Below are positions 1 through 10,405 of a stretch of DNA of 64,000 bases, piece by piece. The stretch is from Nemertoderma westbladi (Eukaryota > Xenacoelomorpha > Nemertodermatida > Nemertodermatidae). Position 1 is the first letter of the stretch. Each line of letters starts with the position of its first letter. A program made the translations under genes and the position numbers. A model generated the notes under the pieces. That model did no database searches and had not been told where the DNA came from. It was given only the letters and a program-made list of their open reading frames with translations. The stretch is taken from assembly GCA_032718475.1 (NCBI GenBank), contig JAUCBJ010000657.1, positions 1 to 64,000 on the forward strand, written 5' to 3'.

Positions 1-639
1 CTGCCTACCATAATGTATTCCGTCTTAAAAACAGTCAATTTTATTGCTTTTTTCCCCCCCAATAATGTAAGCAAGCATCACTTCTTTAAATTATCTCCAT
101 TGGGAAGCTACTGTACTACAGTACCTCCCCCCGGGATTGTATCATCTGACATTGGGTCCCAGTCCCATCACTCACCTGCGGTACTATCCATTGCATCTTT
201 GCTCATCTTCCTAATTTATCCATGACTTGATATTCCAGCCAGTTCGACTACCATACCCTATTGAAGGTGCCGTACTGTTATTTTAGTTGTTACTCCCCCA
301 TTCCTCTTACCCGGTATGGAGAAATGGAAGGGGTTAATGTTAGTTTATTTTTTAAATTGTACTTTTTCGCTCGAATATTCCCTACAATCGGGAGCAAAAG
401 TTTACTTTTCTTCTTTTTCTCTAGGGAAAAAGTAATCCATAGGATTGCCGTGATTTTACTTTTTTCGCGGCGTAAAATTAAAACAAAACATTTTTGGTGG
501 ATTTTTTTAAATTTTATTACATGTGTTGAAAGAGCATCGACGTAGAAAAAGAGTGCATGTAATATGAGCCAAATCTACTCATGCACGCACTTAAAAGTTA
601 TTGCAACTTGTAATGCCGCATCTTTTGCAAAAAACGACG
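1..639. other. No recognisable gene
   Basis: AT-rich sequence with only short open frames. None resembles a known protein family. I see no promoter, RNA gene or terminal repeat that I can support here. Confidence 0.5.
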
Positions 640-1545
640 TTGCAATTGGATTTCTACTTTTCGATGTGGGTGCCACCTCAAAATTTGGTCTCCAGCACCA
701 AATTTTTTGAAATTTTCGAATTTTACAAAGTCATTCGTGATTTAGTAATTATTCATGTTTGGGCTATTTTTATTTATTTTTATTGGTTTGGATCACTCTA
801 ATGCTCTATACAAGTATGTAAGTGTAGTGGTACGTCATTTTTGGAGCACCAAAATTAGGGCGTGGCACTTTAAAATTTCAAAATTACTTTATTCGGAAAA
901 TTTACTAAAGTTTTGATTTCGAAGCATTTTTATTGGTTCTCTGAAGCGCCGAATCGATTGAAAGTAATATAGAAGCCTGAAGACTTAGTGGATCGCTATG
1001 TTTGGTGCACCAAAATTAGGGCCTGGCACTTCAAATTTTGAAAAATACGAGATTCGGAAAATACACTAAAGTTTTGATTTCAAATTATTTTTATAGGTTT
1101 TCTGGAGCGCTGAATCGATTGAAAGTAATATAGAAGCCTCAAATCCTTGGTGTACGTAATTTTCGGGGCACCAAAATTAGGGCGTGGCACTTCAAATTTT
1201 CAAAATTACTTTATTCGGAAAAGTTTGGATTTCAAAAAATGGCTAACCTCTAAGTCTTCAGGTTTTTATACTACTTTCAATCGATTCAGCGGTCTAGAAA
1301 ACCTATATAAACGCCTTAAAATTTCAATTTTGGTTTATTTTCCGAAACTCGTATTTTTCAAAATTTGAAGTGCCACGCCCTAATTTTGGCTCACCAAAAA
1401 TGGCGAACCACTAAGTCTTCAGGCTTCTATATTACTTTCAATCGATTCAGCGGCCCAGAAAACCTATAAAGATGCGTTGAAATAAAAAATTAAGGGCATT
1501 TTCTGAATATCTAATTTTTCAAAATTTGAAGTGCACGAAAAATAG
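640..1545. repeat. Hairpin of ~161-bp repeat units
   Basis: The phrase CACCAAAATTAGGGCSTGGCAC starts near 847, 1008 and 1169, a spacing of 161 bp. The complementary phrase appears from about 1371 and, decayed, near 1529, so units on the left face inverted units on the right around a centre near 1235. Each unit also carries a block reading AGCGCTGAATCGATTGAAAG or its complement. The period and the block resemble the internal repeats of the TTAA elements at 47-48.6 and 56.3-57.9 kb, so I infer a diverged relative of that family. I did not find its ends. Confidence 0.65.
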
Positions 1546-3307
1546 CATCCACTTTAATTTTTGGAAATGGAATATAATCACATTCGATTCAGCGTCTTGA
1601 AAAACCTACTAAATCTAGCCAAAACTGCCACACTATTAGTTTTTAGAAAACGAAAAATTTTGTAATTTTGTCCTGGGACTACTTATATTTTTCATCAAAA
1701 TTATGAGTCCCTGCTTATGAAATTTTAACTTTTTAAGGTTGTAGTGTCCATCTATAAAATGGACACTACTGTTCGCGCTTTTAGACCTTTAGCAGTTTAA
1801 CCTGCACATTTTAGTTGTCCTTTTGTTTATAAATCGACTTTAGCCTATATCAATTACCTAGTGTACTGAACTGTGGCCATCTAGTTGTGATTAGTATAAG
1901 TCATAACTCTGTTTTTATACTTAAAGCGCCACGTCCTAAAGGAACTGTTAATATTTCCCCGAAAGTAAATATATTGTTAGAGATTATATAGTAACGATTA
2001 ATCGAATAATACAGTAGGTCTACACTGCAATCACTATCAAGGAATCCGAATCCAGTCTCCCAAAACCGTGGGTGATAGGTCGCGCACGGACTGGGCGTAA
2101 ATAGCGCATTCTTTAGGAGATGCTTTATTAACCTTCACACTACTTCACACGACTTCACACGACTTCACACTACTTCACACTAATCTGCCGACCGTATCTG
2201 AATTTGATCATATATAAGGAGGATCGCAACTGACACATGTAGGGATTATGAAATAGCATTTAATTTACACAAAACCAATATAATGTAAGTCGCAGTTGCT
2301 ACCGGTAAACCTGTTCCTCTTACCTTCAGTAATCAAGAAGATTGGGGGTTTTATGATTATTTATTGGTATTCTCCAAATATAACAGCAATATCCATTAAC
2401 ATAACAACAATTAATAACATAAGTAAAATAATGCGGTGAACAGTCAGTATGTGTTACTTATGCAGTTATGAAATGTGCAAATGAGATGCAATGTTAATAG
2501 TTTTACGTTCTTATAATCAAGGCCATCTGATGTTTAGGCCAAAGTCTGAAACTTCTACACAGAAGTACAGAAGATTCCGAGCTGGTTCTGGTGCTGAGAA
2601 AAAGGTAAACAAAGACCGCAATACATTGCGCGGGTTTCCATAGGCCTCTGTCCGACATAAGGGGAAAATCGCTCTGATTGGCTAAATAGGCAGAACAAAG
2701 AAAAGTTCCACGTCCACAGAGAATCAGCTGATAGATGTCGTCACACCAGCTCCAATTCCTTCCCGTCGCGTAGTTGGACAAATTCAGGGCTATTTTAGAG
2801 TATTCTGCGCATTGCGGAAAAATGACTTGTTATGTCCGCAAAAGCTTTTACACCGCTCCCAGAAAATGGGATTTAGGTCTATAAAATATAAAAATCACAG
2901 TTTCTAAAATACAAAAATACTCTAAACTATTAGTCCTTCTTAAGTGAATGGCGTTTACAAAGTTTTTGAGGCTAGTAAGAGTCCTTTTCTCTTTGGGGCA
3001 AGCCACTTTACTAGGAGGGCTATAACTCCTGGGTGAGGAATGCAATACAATTGCATCGGAAGGTTTAGGGTTACGGTCGGTGTGTCCGCCGGTCGAGGTA
3101 CCCGGTTGATCAATATCAACCTCAGTAGTACGAGGTCGAATGACCTTTAGAGCGCGTTTCAGACAGCAGCTCTTACTGGTGCCTGTCGGGTCTTTTGCAC
3201 GAGAGCGGTAGGTTGACCGTGAGTAGTGAGAAATTTCCTCGGTTTGATGTTTCTGGCCCTATGTTCATATGGTCGTCTATGAACTTCTTGTAGCTCTGGA
3301 TGCGAGT
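1546..3307. other. No recognisable gene; unclassified repeat-like DNA
   Basis: No open frame here resembles a known protein. The only local structure I can point to is the 10-bp tandem array near 2131. The stretch from about 2840 runs up to the 3' end of the decayed minus-strand gene and may be its flank. Confidence 0.4.
2131..2180. repeat. 10-bp tandem repeat (NACTTCACAC x5)
   Basis: Five consecutive 10-bp units of the form NACTTCACAC are directly visible. No function is suggested. Confidence 0.8.
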
Positions 3308-5093
3308 TTAAGAACAAGTCACCGTGGGATTTATCAATGGTAGAAACTTTAAACTGTGTGTAGGATCTTCAGGTTTCACCATATAATATTGAGTTAAATT
3401 GACATAATAAGGGTGGTCTTTGATCCCATAAAATGAGTTCGGTAAAGGTCTAGCGCGTAGGTTGACCTCATGTACCATACGACGGACAAGATCCGCTCGA
3501 TTGTCCGGAGGTTCAACGAGTATACTGTCGACACGAGCTGCCTCGATTGGCGGACGTTGTAACATAGGAGCGTCAGCGATAAGATCTCTAGATCTTAAGT
3601 TGATATCAACCGGTTGGGGTTGTACCGTGGCTAAGAGTTTGTCTCCGAAATGGGGAACCATCGGAGGATGAATGATGGTTTTGGAATAGAGATCAGTCAT
3701 AATGATTTGAGCTTCTGGTTGGGCTAAAGCTGCTTCTTCTCTCTCATCCATTTCGATGTGTTTCTCCTCGAGCTGATTTTCCTCCGCTTGTCGTTGGAAG
3801 CGTTCGTCCAGAAACTCTTGTAGAGAGTAGGTTCATCTAAGTTCGATATCTTCTTCGAGATTCTGGATTTCCCGATCTAACTGTGGTAAGGCCAATTCCT
3901 TTACCGCTTGGACTTGCTGCTGCAATTTACATTTATCTAAACAATCATAGGTTCCTTTTCTGATCTTTTGTCGAATAGCGTCTAACGCGTTTCGTACATC
4001 GCTCTCCTCCACCTCGGTGACGGGTTGTATCGGGGTTAAACCAGGATGATTATACAGGTTGAACGGCGATATTAAATGTCCGCATCCCAATCCGGCTAGG
4101 TAGGATGTGCGAATATCTAGGGAGCCCACAACCGGAGTGCCACCGACTAATTGCTCGGGTAACACTAGATCTTTGAACAATGAGTACACAGTTCAGGAGG
4201 ATCCGTCATACTATTAGGATCAAGAGTCTGAGGTGTCACCAGGGAATGGGGAGGTCTGACCGAGTATTCCAGAACTCTGATCATAGGTTTATTTAAAGAT
4301 CATTTGAGTCGAGCGAGCGTAGGTGATACGTCGAACAAGTTTCGCTCGAAACTCCCGTAAGTGTAGCGAGTAAAACTGTGTTTAGCGCAACGTCTCCGCG
4401 GATGTTTATGTCTTTCCGTTTGTTGGTTGGGTCTAGGGCATTCGTCGCAATAATACCAAAGACACATGTCTTGTAGGGGAAACGCGGGTAATCTTTCTCC
4501 AGTTTTACAATATTCCTCCATCTGTTCGAAGCTATCCGGTACAACAGGTAGCGGTCGATCGGCGGTAAGATACATCATAGTGAAATAGAGTCGTTTGAGT
4601 TCTATCATAGGGTTATGATGTATACCTTGAAGATAACGAGTTTCTAGATTTTGTTGACTGGCTACATTGAGATATGTTTCTCTCAAGAATTCCAAATATT
4701 CGTTGAAGTCACTGTTTTTATCTGGTTCTTCAACGTCTTCTCTTTTTCGTGTTCGATTCTCAGTTTATCATTCCGACTCTGCTGGGTATGATATTTAAAC
4801 AAGATCATTTCCCTTTTGGTGTCTACATCGTCTGTATCGTGTTAATCGATAGGATGACCAGTAGTTAAGAAGTCCATATACATACCATTACGATGCGTAT
4901 AGCGAGCGGTGAATTTTCTATAGTCCAATTCATGCGTGAGCTGTTCCTTTGACATTGGCGGTACGATATAACGGCCATCGTCCTCCGTAGTAGGTTGACT
5001 AGCGTCGCCGCTTATTAAACTATCAACAAACGCTTGCAATGGTAGGATATATCGCTCCCTGATACCAAGATCATCTTCTATCAACTCAGTCAT
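3308..5093 (-). pseudogene. Decayed gene of unknown family, probably from a mobile element
   Basis: A minus-strand coding track begins at an ATG (5093-5091) and runs to about 3308, in four open pieces broken by stops and at least one frameshift. The frame is interrupted by a stop at 4842 and resumes after it. It shifts near 4715, and a stop at 3833 separates two pieces that share one frame and read through as one charged, coiled-coil-like stretch. One piece (4695-4300) contains Cys-Asp-Glu-Cys followed by His- and Arg-rich sequence and Cys-Ala-Lys-His, a possible zinc-binding cluster. I do not recognise the family. The size, decay and setting suggest an accessory or Gag-like ORF of a retroelement, but no LTRs were found around it. 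Confidence 0.5.
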
Positions 5094-6139
5094 GTCTGTT
5101 ATATGAGTTTATCGATATTATCATTAATTATATTTAGGCTAGCGGTCGTCGCTGCCTCCCCCTCAATACCCCGGACAGCGCAAGATCCTCAGCGCTGATG
5201 TACTGTCATCGCTGTGCCTCTCGCCAACGTAGTAGCTACACAACAACAACAATAACCAGCGCGAGTCACTCCACTGTCCGTCCCAAGGGCTTAGAATTAC
5301 TTCAGGTTCTTGCTACAGAGGCAGGGTAACTTTCACAACTGCGACTCGCTACTGTAAACACACTCTAGTAGTAACATTCACCTATAAATGCACAAATTCC
5401 ACACACCTGTCACAAATTGTACATATTCGGGCCATTTGTCCGTTAGTCAAGTGCCTTCCAGAATGCCACGTTATTATTATGTATCCCTGGATACTAGCAG
5501 GGTGCTATTTATTCCGCATGCTATTCAATGTGGCAAGCTTTCTATTGTTCTTTTAACTCGCTTCTAATTCTAGCGTGGTTGTTGCTATGGTGACATTATG
5601 GAAAGCTAGCAGTAGAATTATGGTAATTCTCATGCATACAGATCTGGGATGCTATTTAATAGTAATTCTTTAATTGTCAATATTCCCCTTTAAACATGAT
5701 TTTAAGAATTTTATCGGCTATTGACTATACATTGGAGATTCTCGCACACTAATATACTTAATAGGGTGAATCTGATTCTAGAAATTTGTCTTTCAAGTAT
5801 ATCGGTGGGTGCCGCTATATTTTAATCGACTAGAATTTCAGATAGTCAAAGGGTTTAACAGATTTATTTTGCGTTTTACGCTACTGTTAAATGGACATCA
5901 TTCTACTATATGTATTATTTAATATACGGTATGAGAGCAATATTGCAAGAAGCAATGTCAGTGAGAAGAGGCAAGTCGTTTCCAAGGTCTACCCAGAGCT
6001 TGGTTTAGCCGAAACACGAGGATCTGAACTTTGCATTCCTAATACTCTACTTACCAATAATACTTAAGTATAGTAGGGGCAGTATTGTACTTTTAATAAG
6101 TACGGACATTTCATCTTACTGTAGTCACGTATTTATAGT
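5094..6139. other. No recognisable gene
   Basis: Only short random-looking frames. I looked for terminal repeats pairing with sequence downstream of the gene at 3.3-5.1 kb and did not see any. Nothing else is supportable. Confidence 0.4.
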
Positions 6140-6745
6140 ATGATACGGACAGTAAGGAAAGAGACTTCCAATGACTTCCAGTACCTTGGATCATGGATAG
6201 AGAGTAGCAAAAAGGACATAGAAGTTAGGAAAGCAAAGGCTTGGGTAGCTCTATCAAAAATGGATACCATCTGGAAATCAGATCTCTCCAGGCACCTGAA
6301 GACTAAGTTCTTTCGAGCCACAGTGGAAAGTGTATTTTTATATGGGGGTGAGACCTGGACACTAACTAAATTACCTGAACAACGAATTGATGGTTGCTAC
6401 ACAAGACTACTAAGGGCAGCCCTAAACATCAGCTGGAGACAACACATGACAAACGCCGAGCTTTATGGTACAATACCACCTGTATCAACCACCTTCCATG
6501 AACGCAGATTAAGATTCAGTGGGCACTGCTGGCAAAGTAAAGACAAGGTCATACCAGATCTACTTTTCTGGCAACCAATTCATGGAAAGCGTAGTCGTGG
6601 ACGACCGGCCATAACATATATAGATCAACTTGAAAGGGATACTGAACTTAGGAGAAACGAAATTGCGACAACTATGGAGAATCGGGAAGCCTGGAAGGAT
6701 CTCATTTACACTGTCCGAGTTCGCTCGACCTAGTAGTAGTAGTCT
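6140..6745 (+). pseudogene. 5'-truncated LINE: C-terminal end of the reverse-transcriptase ORF
   Basis: About 195 codons encode the region after the reverse-transcriptase fingers and palm of a non-LTR retrotransposon. Landmarks are DFQYLGSW, a GGETWTLT block and a final block with R-G-R-P and W-K-D-L, ending in TAG at about 6731-6733. The DNA then reads TAGTAGTAG, a short simple-repeat tail of the kind seen at LINE 3' ends. Residues up to the ALNIS block are almost identical to the minus-strand fragment at 6746-7030, so two copies of one family lie tail to tail. The upstream part is missing, as in ordinary 5' truncation. Confidence 0.8.
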
Positions 6746-7030
6746 ACTGCTGATGTTTAGGGCTGCCCTTAGTAGTCTTGTGTAGCAACCATCAATTCGT
6801 TGTTCAAGTGATTTAGTCAGTGTCCAGGTCTCACCCCCATATAAAAATACACTTTCCACTGTGGCTCGAAAGAACTTAGTCTTCAGGTGCCTGGAGAGAT
6901 CTGATTTCCAGAGGGTAACCATTTTTGATAGAGCTACCCAAACCTTTGCTTTCCTAACTTCTATATCCTTTTTGCTACTCTCTATCCATGATCCAAGGTA
7001 CTGGAAGTCATCGACCTTCCTTAGTTGATT
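6746..7030 (-). pseudogene. LINE fragment, downstream half of the copy split by element A
   Basis: Read on the minus strand, this encodes DFQYLGSW through GGETWTLT to ALNIS. It matches 6160-6433 on the plus strand with only a few differences. It is the continuation of the LINE at 36498-37960: both pieces stop exactly at element A, with the 5-bp duplication ATTTT at 7031-7035 and 36493-36497. The LINE was therefore present before element A inserted. Confidence 0.85.
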
Positions 7031-7035
7031 ATTTT

Positions 7036-7587
7036 TGTGACGGGATCCAGGAAGGATCCCGATTTATCTGGTTGTTTAATTCACTCGTCCCCGCCGTGCG
7101 TATGAAAGGTAAAAAGGGAATCCGTGTCGTTCGTTGTATATAATAACTGATATAGATATAGGGTATATAGATATAGGTGTACGGATAATGTTGTCGTATA
7201 CAGAAGGCGGGATACGGTAATTAAAGTCCCGGTCCTTCCCTAGCTAAACTAACTAACCTAAACTAGCACCAATATTACACTGAGATAACTGAACTGATAT
7301 GATTACTGCCAAGTGGCTATATTGCACGGTTTGCCTTGTTACTCTACCTAATCGATGCCTTTCCCCCCTCTGATTGGTTGATACCCTTGTTGGCGCCCTT
7401 TGGAGTGTTCCCGTTCACTCCACCTGTTCTCTCTGGGTTAGGGGTTTGGCCCCTGACCCTCATTGTGTGCTTCTCCTTCCCATTCTTATTGGGGTGGCAC
7501 GAGTGATTGATTACCCAATCTCGTGGCCCCCAATATTGCTTGTCGGCTTAACTTTATGGGGTGTTAGCGGGATTGAATAAGCTAACA
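7036..7587 (-). repeat. 3' LTR of element A
   Basis: 552 bp, nearly identical to 35941-36492. Differences I can see include positions 7041 (G versus A), 7057 (T versus C) and single changes near 7215, 7315, 7334 and 7353. It has TG...CA ends in the element's orientation. The minus-strand sequence just before it is a run of 14 G. Confidence 0.93.
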
Positions 7588-7630
7588 CCCCCCCCCCCCC
7601 CATGCTATCTTCCCGGTAAGAAGATAGCAT
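7588..7630 (-). promoter_or_regulatory. Poly-G tract and 11-bp-stem hairpin before the 3' LTR of A
   Basis: On the minus strand a run of 14 G (7588-7601) abuts the 3' LTR. This is where the polypurine primer for plus-strand DNA synthesis is expected in an LTR element. Directly upstream, 7602-7612 (ATGCTATCTTC) is perfectly complementary to 7620-7630, with a 7-nt loop, so the transcript could form a stable hairpin next to the tract. The primer role is inferred from position. The hairpin is direct observation. Confidence 0.65.
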
Positions 7631-8258
7631 CAACCAAAAAGTGCGCTACAATCCCGCTGGATCCCGATCTAGTATCGGGTGTGGGGTGGAATTCTTTTCT
7701 CTCGGAGCCGGCTTTCCAGGCCGCTCCCTATGGGCATGATAACGCTACCCTTTATGCCTGGCGTCCCATGTCGGGCCGATCGCGCTCACCTCTCACGCGA
7801 CTTTTGTTTCCCCAACACTTTCGCCCTATCTCTTCTCCACTCTCACCCCAACTCTCTCATACCCTCGGACCTCCTCGTCCCTCACTCAGCCTCTTATTCT
7901 CCCCCCCACACACTAGAATTGCGTCCGCACTCTCTTCGCACTTCGCACTATTACTCCGTCCCTCAACCCCACTTTGACTACCTCATCCCTTCTGACGAAT
8001 CTCACCCCCCTCCCATGCCGTCGCACTCAAGAAGTGTGAAATCGTCTGGTGTCTCGTCCATAGTGCCATAGTCAGTTTACCCCCCAGTCCCAGTAGCTAA
8101 TTGAGAAAGGTTGTATGACTATAGTACTTACTCCGAACGTATATATTTGTAGATTACTGATTGCTACGTATGTACATACAAATTGTACTTATATGATTAT
8201 TCACATTAATTAAATTTGTACATAGTTCGCACGTCTCACGTGGCGCCTTCCAGGCGCA
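7631..8258. other. 3' untranslated stretch of element A
   Basis: Between the poly-G hairpin and the end of the three-knuckle ORF, the minus strand has no frame I can relate to a protein. Plus-strand frames here are proline- and serine-rich shadows. I treat it as the 3' untranslated region of element A. Confidence 0.5.
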
Positions 8259-9080
8259 CTACATCAAAGCCTCAGTCCATCCCTCCTTGGCGTCCGTGGT
8301 GTCCCCGAAAGTTGCACTTTGGACATCGGTTCTGCAACCGTGGACACGCTCCCATCCTGTGGCTCGTCTCGTGGCAGTAGAGATAGCTGGTCCCTTCTGG
8401 AACCGGTACAAGCAGCTCCTTTCCTGGTGGGTCTGTCTCCCACAGTAGCCGCAACCGAGTACCAATGTCTCCCGCCCCACGTCATCTTTCATCCCAAGCG
8501 ATCTCCGCGGTCTGTGGAGTCGCTGATAGGCGAACTTCTAGACGTTAGCGTCCCTGTCTACATCGATCTCCTCGCCCCTCCCGGGCATCGTCTCTCCGAA
8601 TACTACCCGTGGTGCCGTCTCCGGTTGCTTGCCCAACCTGATAGTGCTCCCCGCGAAATCCATCGCCGGCTCCTCGTGCACCCAGGCCCACTTGCCGGGT
8701 TTGTCCCAGAAGACTCTCGCCCCACTGGCCGTCACCACCCTCCCGCCAACCCAGTCCGTGTCCGAGTGGCCTATCCTCTCGATGGGCGGCATCTCTCCGA
8801 ACTCGTCGTCGTCCACGTCCTCCTCTCGCAGTGGTCCCAACCCCGGTATCCCGGTGGACCCACTATGTCCCTTCCCGCCTTGGCTCTCGCCCGTAGCTCT
8901 CCATCCCTCTAGCTCCCTTAACTTCCTTTGCGGTTGTTCGCCCTCGGCGCCCGCAGGTATGGGCATCGCTTGCAATCCTGACGTCGACTGTTTCGGTGAT
9001 CCCACCGTCCACCCCAGTTCTTTCCCTAGAGACTCCCCCGAACTCCCTGACGAAGCCCAACGAAGTTCGTCTAAGGCTGC
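8259..9080 (-). pseudogene. Element A third ORF: three CCHC zinc knuckles (decayed)
   Basis: On the minus strand one frame is open from 9080 to a TAG at 8538-8540 and continues after it. It encodes a perfect C-x2-C-x4-H-x4-C knuckle (CGYCGRQTHQERSC, near 8455-8414). A frameshift around 8400 then moves to a second frame with two more knuckle-like units. In the second unit the first Cys is replaced by Tyr (SYLYCHETSHRMGAC). In the third (CPKCNFRGHHGRQ) the last Cys is replaced by Gly. The gene lies after integrase and before the 3' LTR, where some BEL/Pao and retroviral elements keep an envelope gene. I see no signal peptide or membrane segment. Element B has an ORF with the same three-knuckle layout in the same place, which argues that this was a real element gene. 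Nucleic-acid binding is the likely role, by family knowledge of CCHC knuckles. Confidence 0.72.
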
Positions 9081-9575
9081 TTATTCCTCGAAGCCGTAGC
9101 TCTGCGCCCTAGCTTCCTCATCCCTCTCCTCTGCTTTTCTCCTCTCTCACAAGTTTGCCTGCCATCTCGAACTCTGCCCGATCGCTCACTCGTAGGTGGT
9201 GCCTTGCCAAGGCGCAAACGTAATGAGTAATGGGTTTAGGTGGTTTAAGTTCAGTTCGATGGCCTATCTCTTTCTGAATTTCTGAGTTATTGCCTATTCT
9301 TACTACTGTTACCATAATTTGTTCCCCTTCTTAGCCCTATTCTTATTCTAATTTTATTTTGATTTAATTTCAATCCTACTACCTTACTGTTTCCTATTAC
9401 TTGCTACTGCCTATGGATTATTCTATCTCCTAATCCACATTCTGGCCTACTCTGTGGGCCTGTGCAGTACAGCAGTATGTGTCGCGCGGCCTACACGATC
9501 TATCCAACTGTACTCATATGCCCCCCTCTCGCTACTAACTGCTAACCAATATCTATATCTTATATACCCTTCTAC
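9081..9575. other. Element A spacer upstream of its third ORF
   Basis: No coding track is recognisable on the minus strand between the tandem array and the start of the open frame at 9080. A start codon for the third ORF is not obvious; the first in-frame near-cognate codon is GTG at 9003-9005. Confidence 0.4.
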
Positions 9576-9865
9576 CTCTTACTCTCTCTCTAACTAACGG
9601 TACTATGTACCCTCTAACTCTAACTTTCTCTCTAACTAACGGTACTACGTACCCTCTAACTCTTCTCCAACTAACGGTACTACGTACCCTCTAACTCTCT
9701 ACCTAATGGTACTACGTACCCTCTAACTCTCTAACTAACGGTACCACGTACCCTCTAACTAACTAACTAACTAACTAACGGTACTACATACCCTCTAACT
9801 CACGGTACTACGTACCTCCTAACTAACTAACTAACTAACGGTACTACATACCCTCTAACTCTTAC
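9576..9865. repeat. Minisatellite with core CTAACGGTACTACGTACC
   Basis: The core CTAACGGTACTACGTACCCT is repeated about eight times with variable spacers of (CTAA)n and CTCTAACT. GGTACTACGTACC is itself a near-palindrome. It belongs to element A and is cut by element B at its right end: the last five bases (CTTAC, 9861-9865) are the target duplication of B. Confidence 0.85.
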
Positions 9866-9991
9866 TATAGAATTATATTCCCTAAATGCCGTGGATTTTC
9901 AAAATTTTATTTTATTCGGATTAACTTTGTAAAGATTGCTTTGAGTTCTCATTCGTATTGGTTCTATCATTTGTGCATCTATCGGTCAAGT

Positions 9992-10060
9992 GGTTCAGTA
10001 GCTCAGTCGGTAGAGCGTTGGAAATTATATGTGTAGTAGGTATCGAGTTCGAATCCTAGT
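9992..10060 (+). promoter_or_regulatory. tRNA-like pol III A box and B box inside the LTR
   Basis: TAGCTCAGTCGG (9999-10010) is a perfect A box and AGTTCGAATCC (10046-10056) a perfect B box, with TAGAGCG following the A box as in many tRNAs. The acceptor and T stems do not pair properly, so this is not a functional tRNA gene. It looks like a tRNA-derived or SINE-head sequence captured in the LTR. An identical copy lies in the 3' LTR at 25788-25856. Confidence 0.75.
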
Positions 10061-10274
10061 AAGTGCGAATTATTTTTTGTGCAGAATTTCAACTCATTTA
10101 AATTAACCGCTACAAATTAATTGCATTTGTCTGTACCAATGAGGCTGTAGTTATTTGATTGTAACCAATGTCGTGCAAGTTATATATTAGCTGGACCAAT
10201 AGCTATCTTTAAAACCTTGTTAGAACCCATAGAACAATCGAGAATTTTCTCGATTGATTGCAGCACAAATTTGC

Positions 10275-10405
10275 TATATAAAGGTGCGATTTGTTCATTA
10301 GTTATCAATCTTACAACCTACTTCACAGATTATCTTATCAATATTCTGTCGTGCTTAGTTTATTCTCAGATTACATTGTATTATAATTGTATCTTCTGTA
10401 ATAAA
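10275..10405 (+). promoter_or_regulatory. LTR core promoter and polyadenylation signal
   Basis: TATATAAAG at 10275-10283 is a good TATA box and AATAAA at 10400-10405 a good polyadenylation signal, about 120 bp apart. In the 3' LTR they recur at 26071 and 26196. This arrangement would define a short R region, with transcription starting near 10305. The roles are inferred from motif and order only. Confidence 0.6.

Noticed and set aside
7374-7580. 68-codon frame in the A LTR, repeated at 36279-36485
   Set aside because: Repeated only because it lies in the LTR. It sits on the strand opposite to the element and has no family resemblance.
8319-9099. Plus-strand frames of 156-197 codons at 8.3-9.1 kb
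   Set aside because: They lie opposite the three-knuckle ORF of element A and show no domain. The minus strand has the CCHC motifs.
9992-10060. Functional tRNA gene
   Set aside because: A and B boxes are perfect, but acceptor and T stems do not pair and the box spacing is long. I report it as tRNA-like only.
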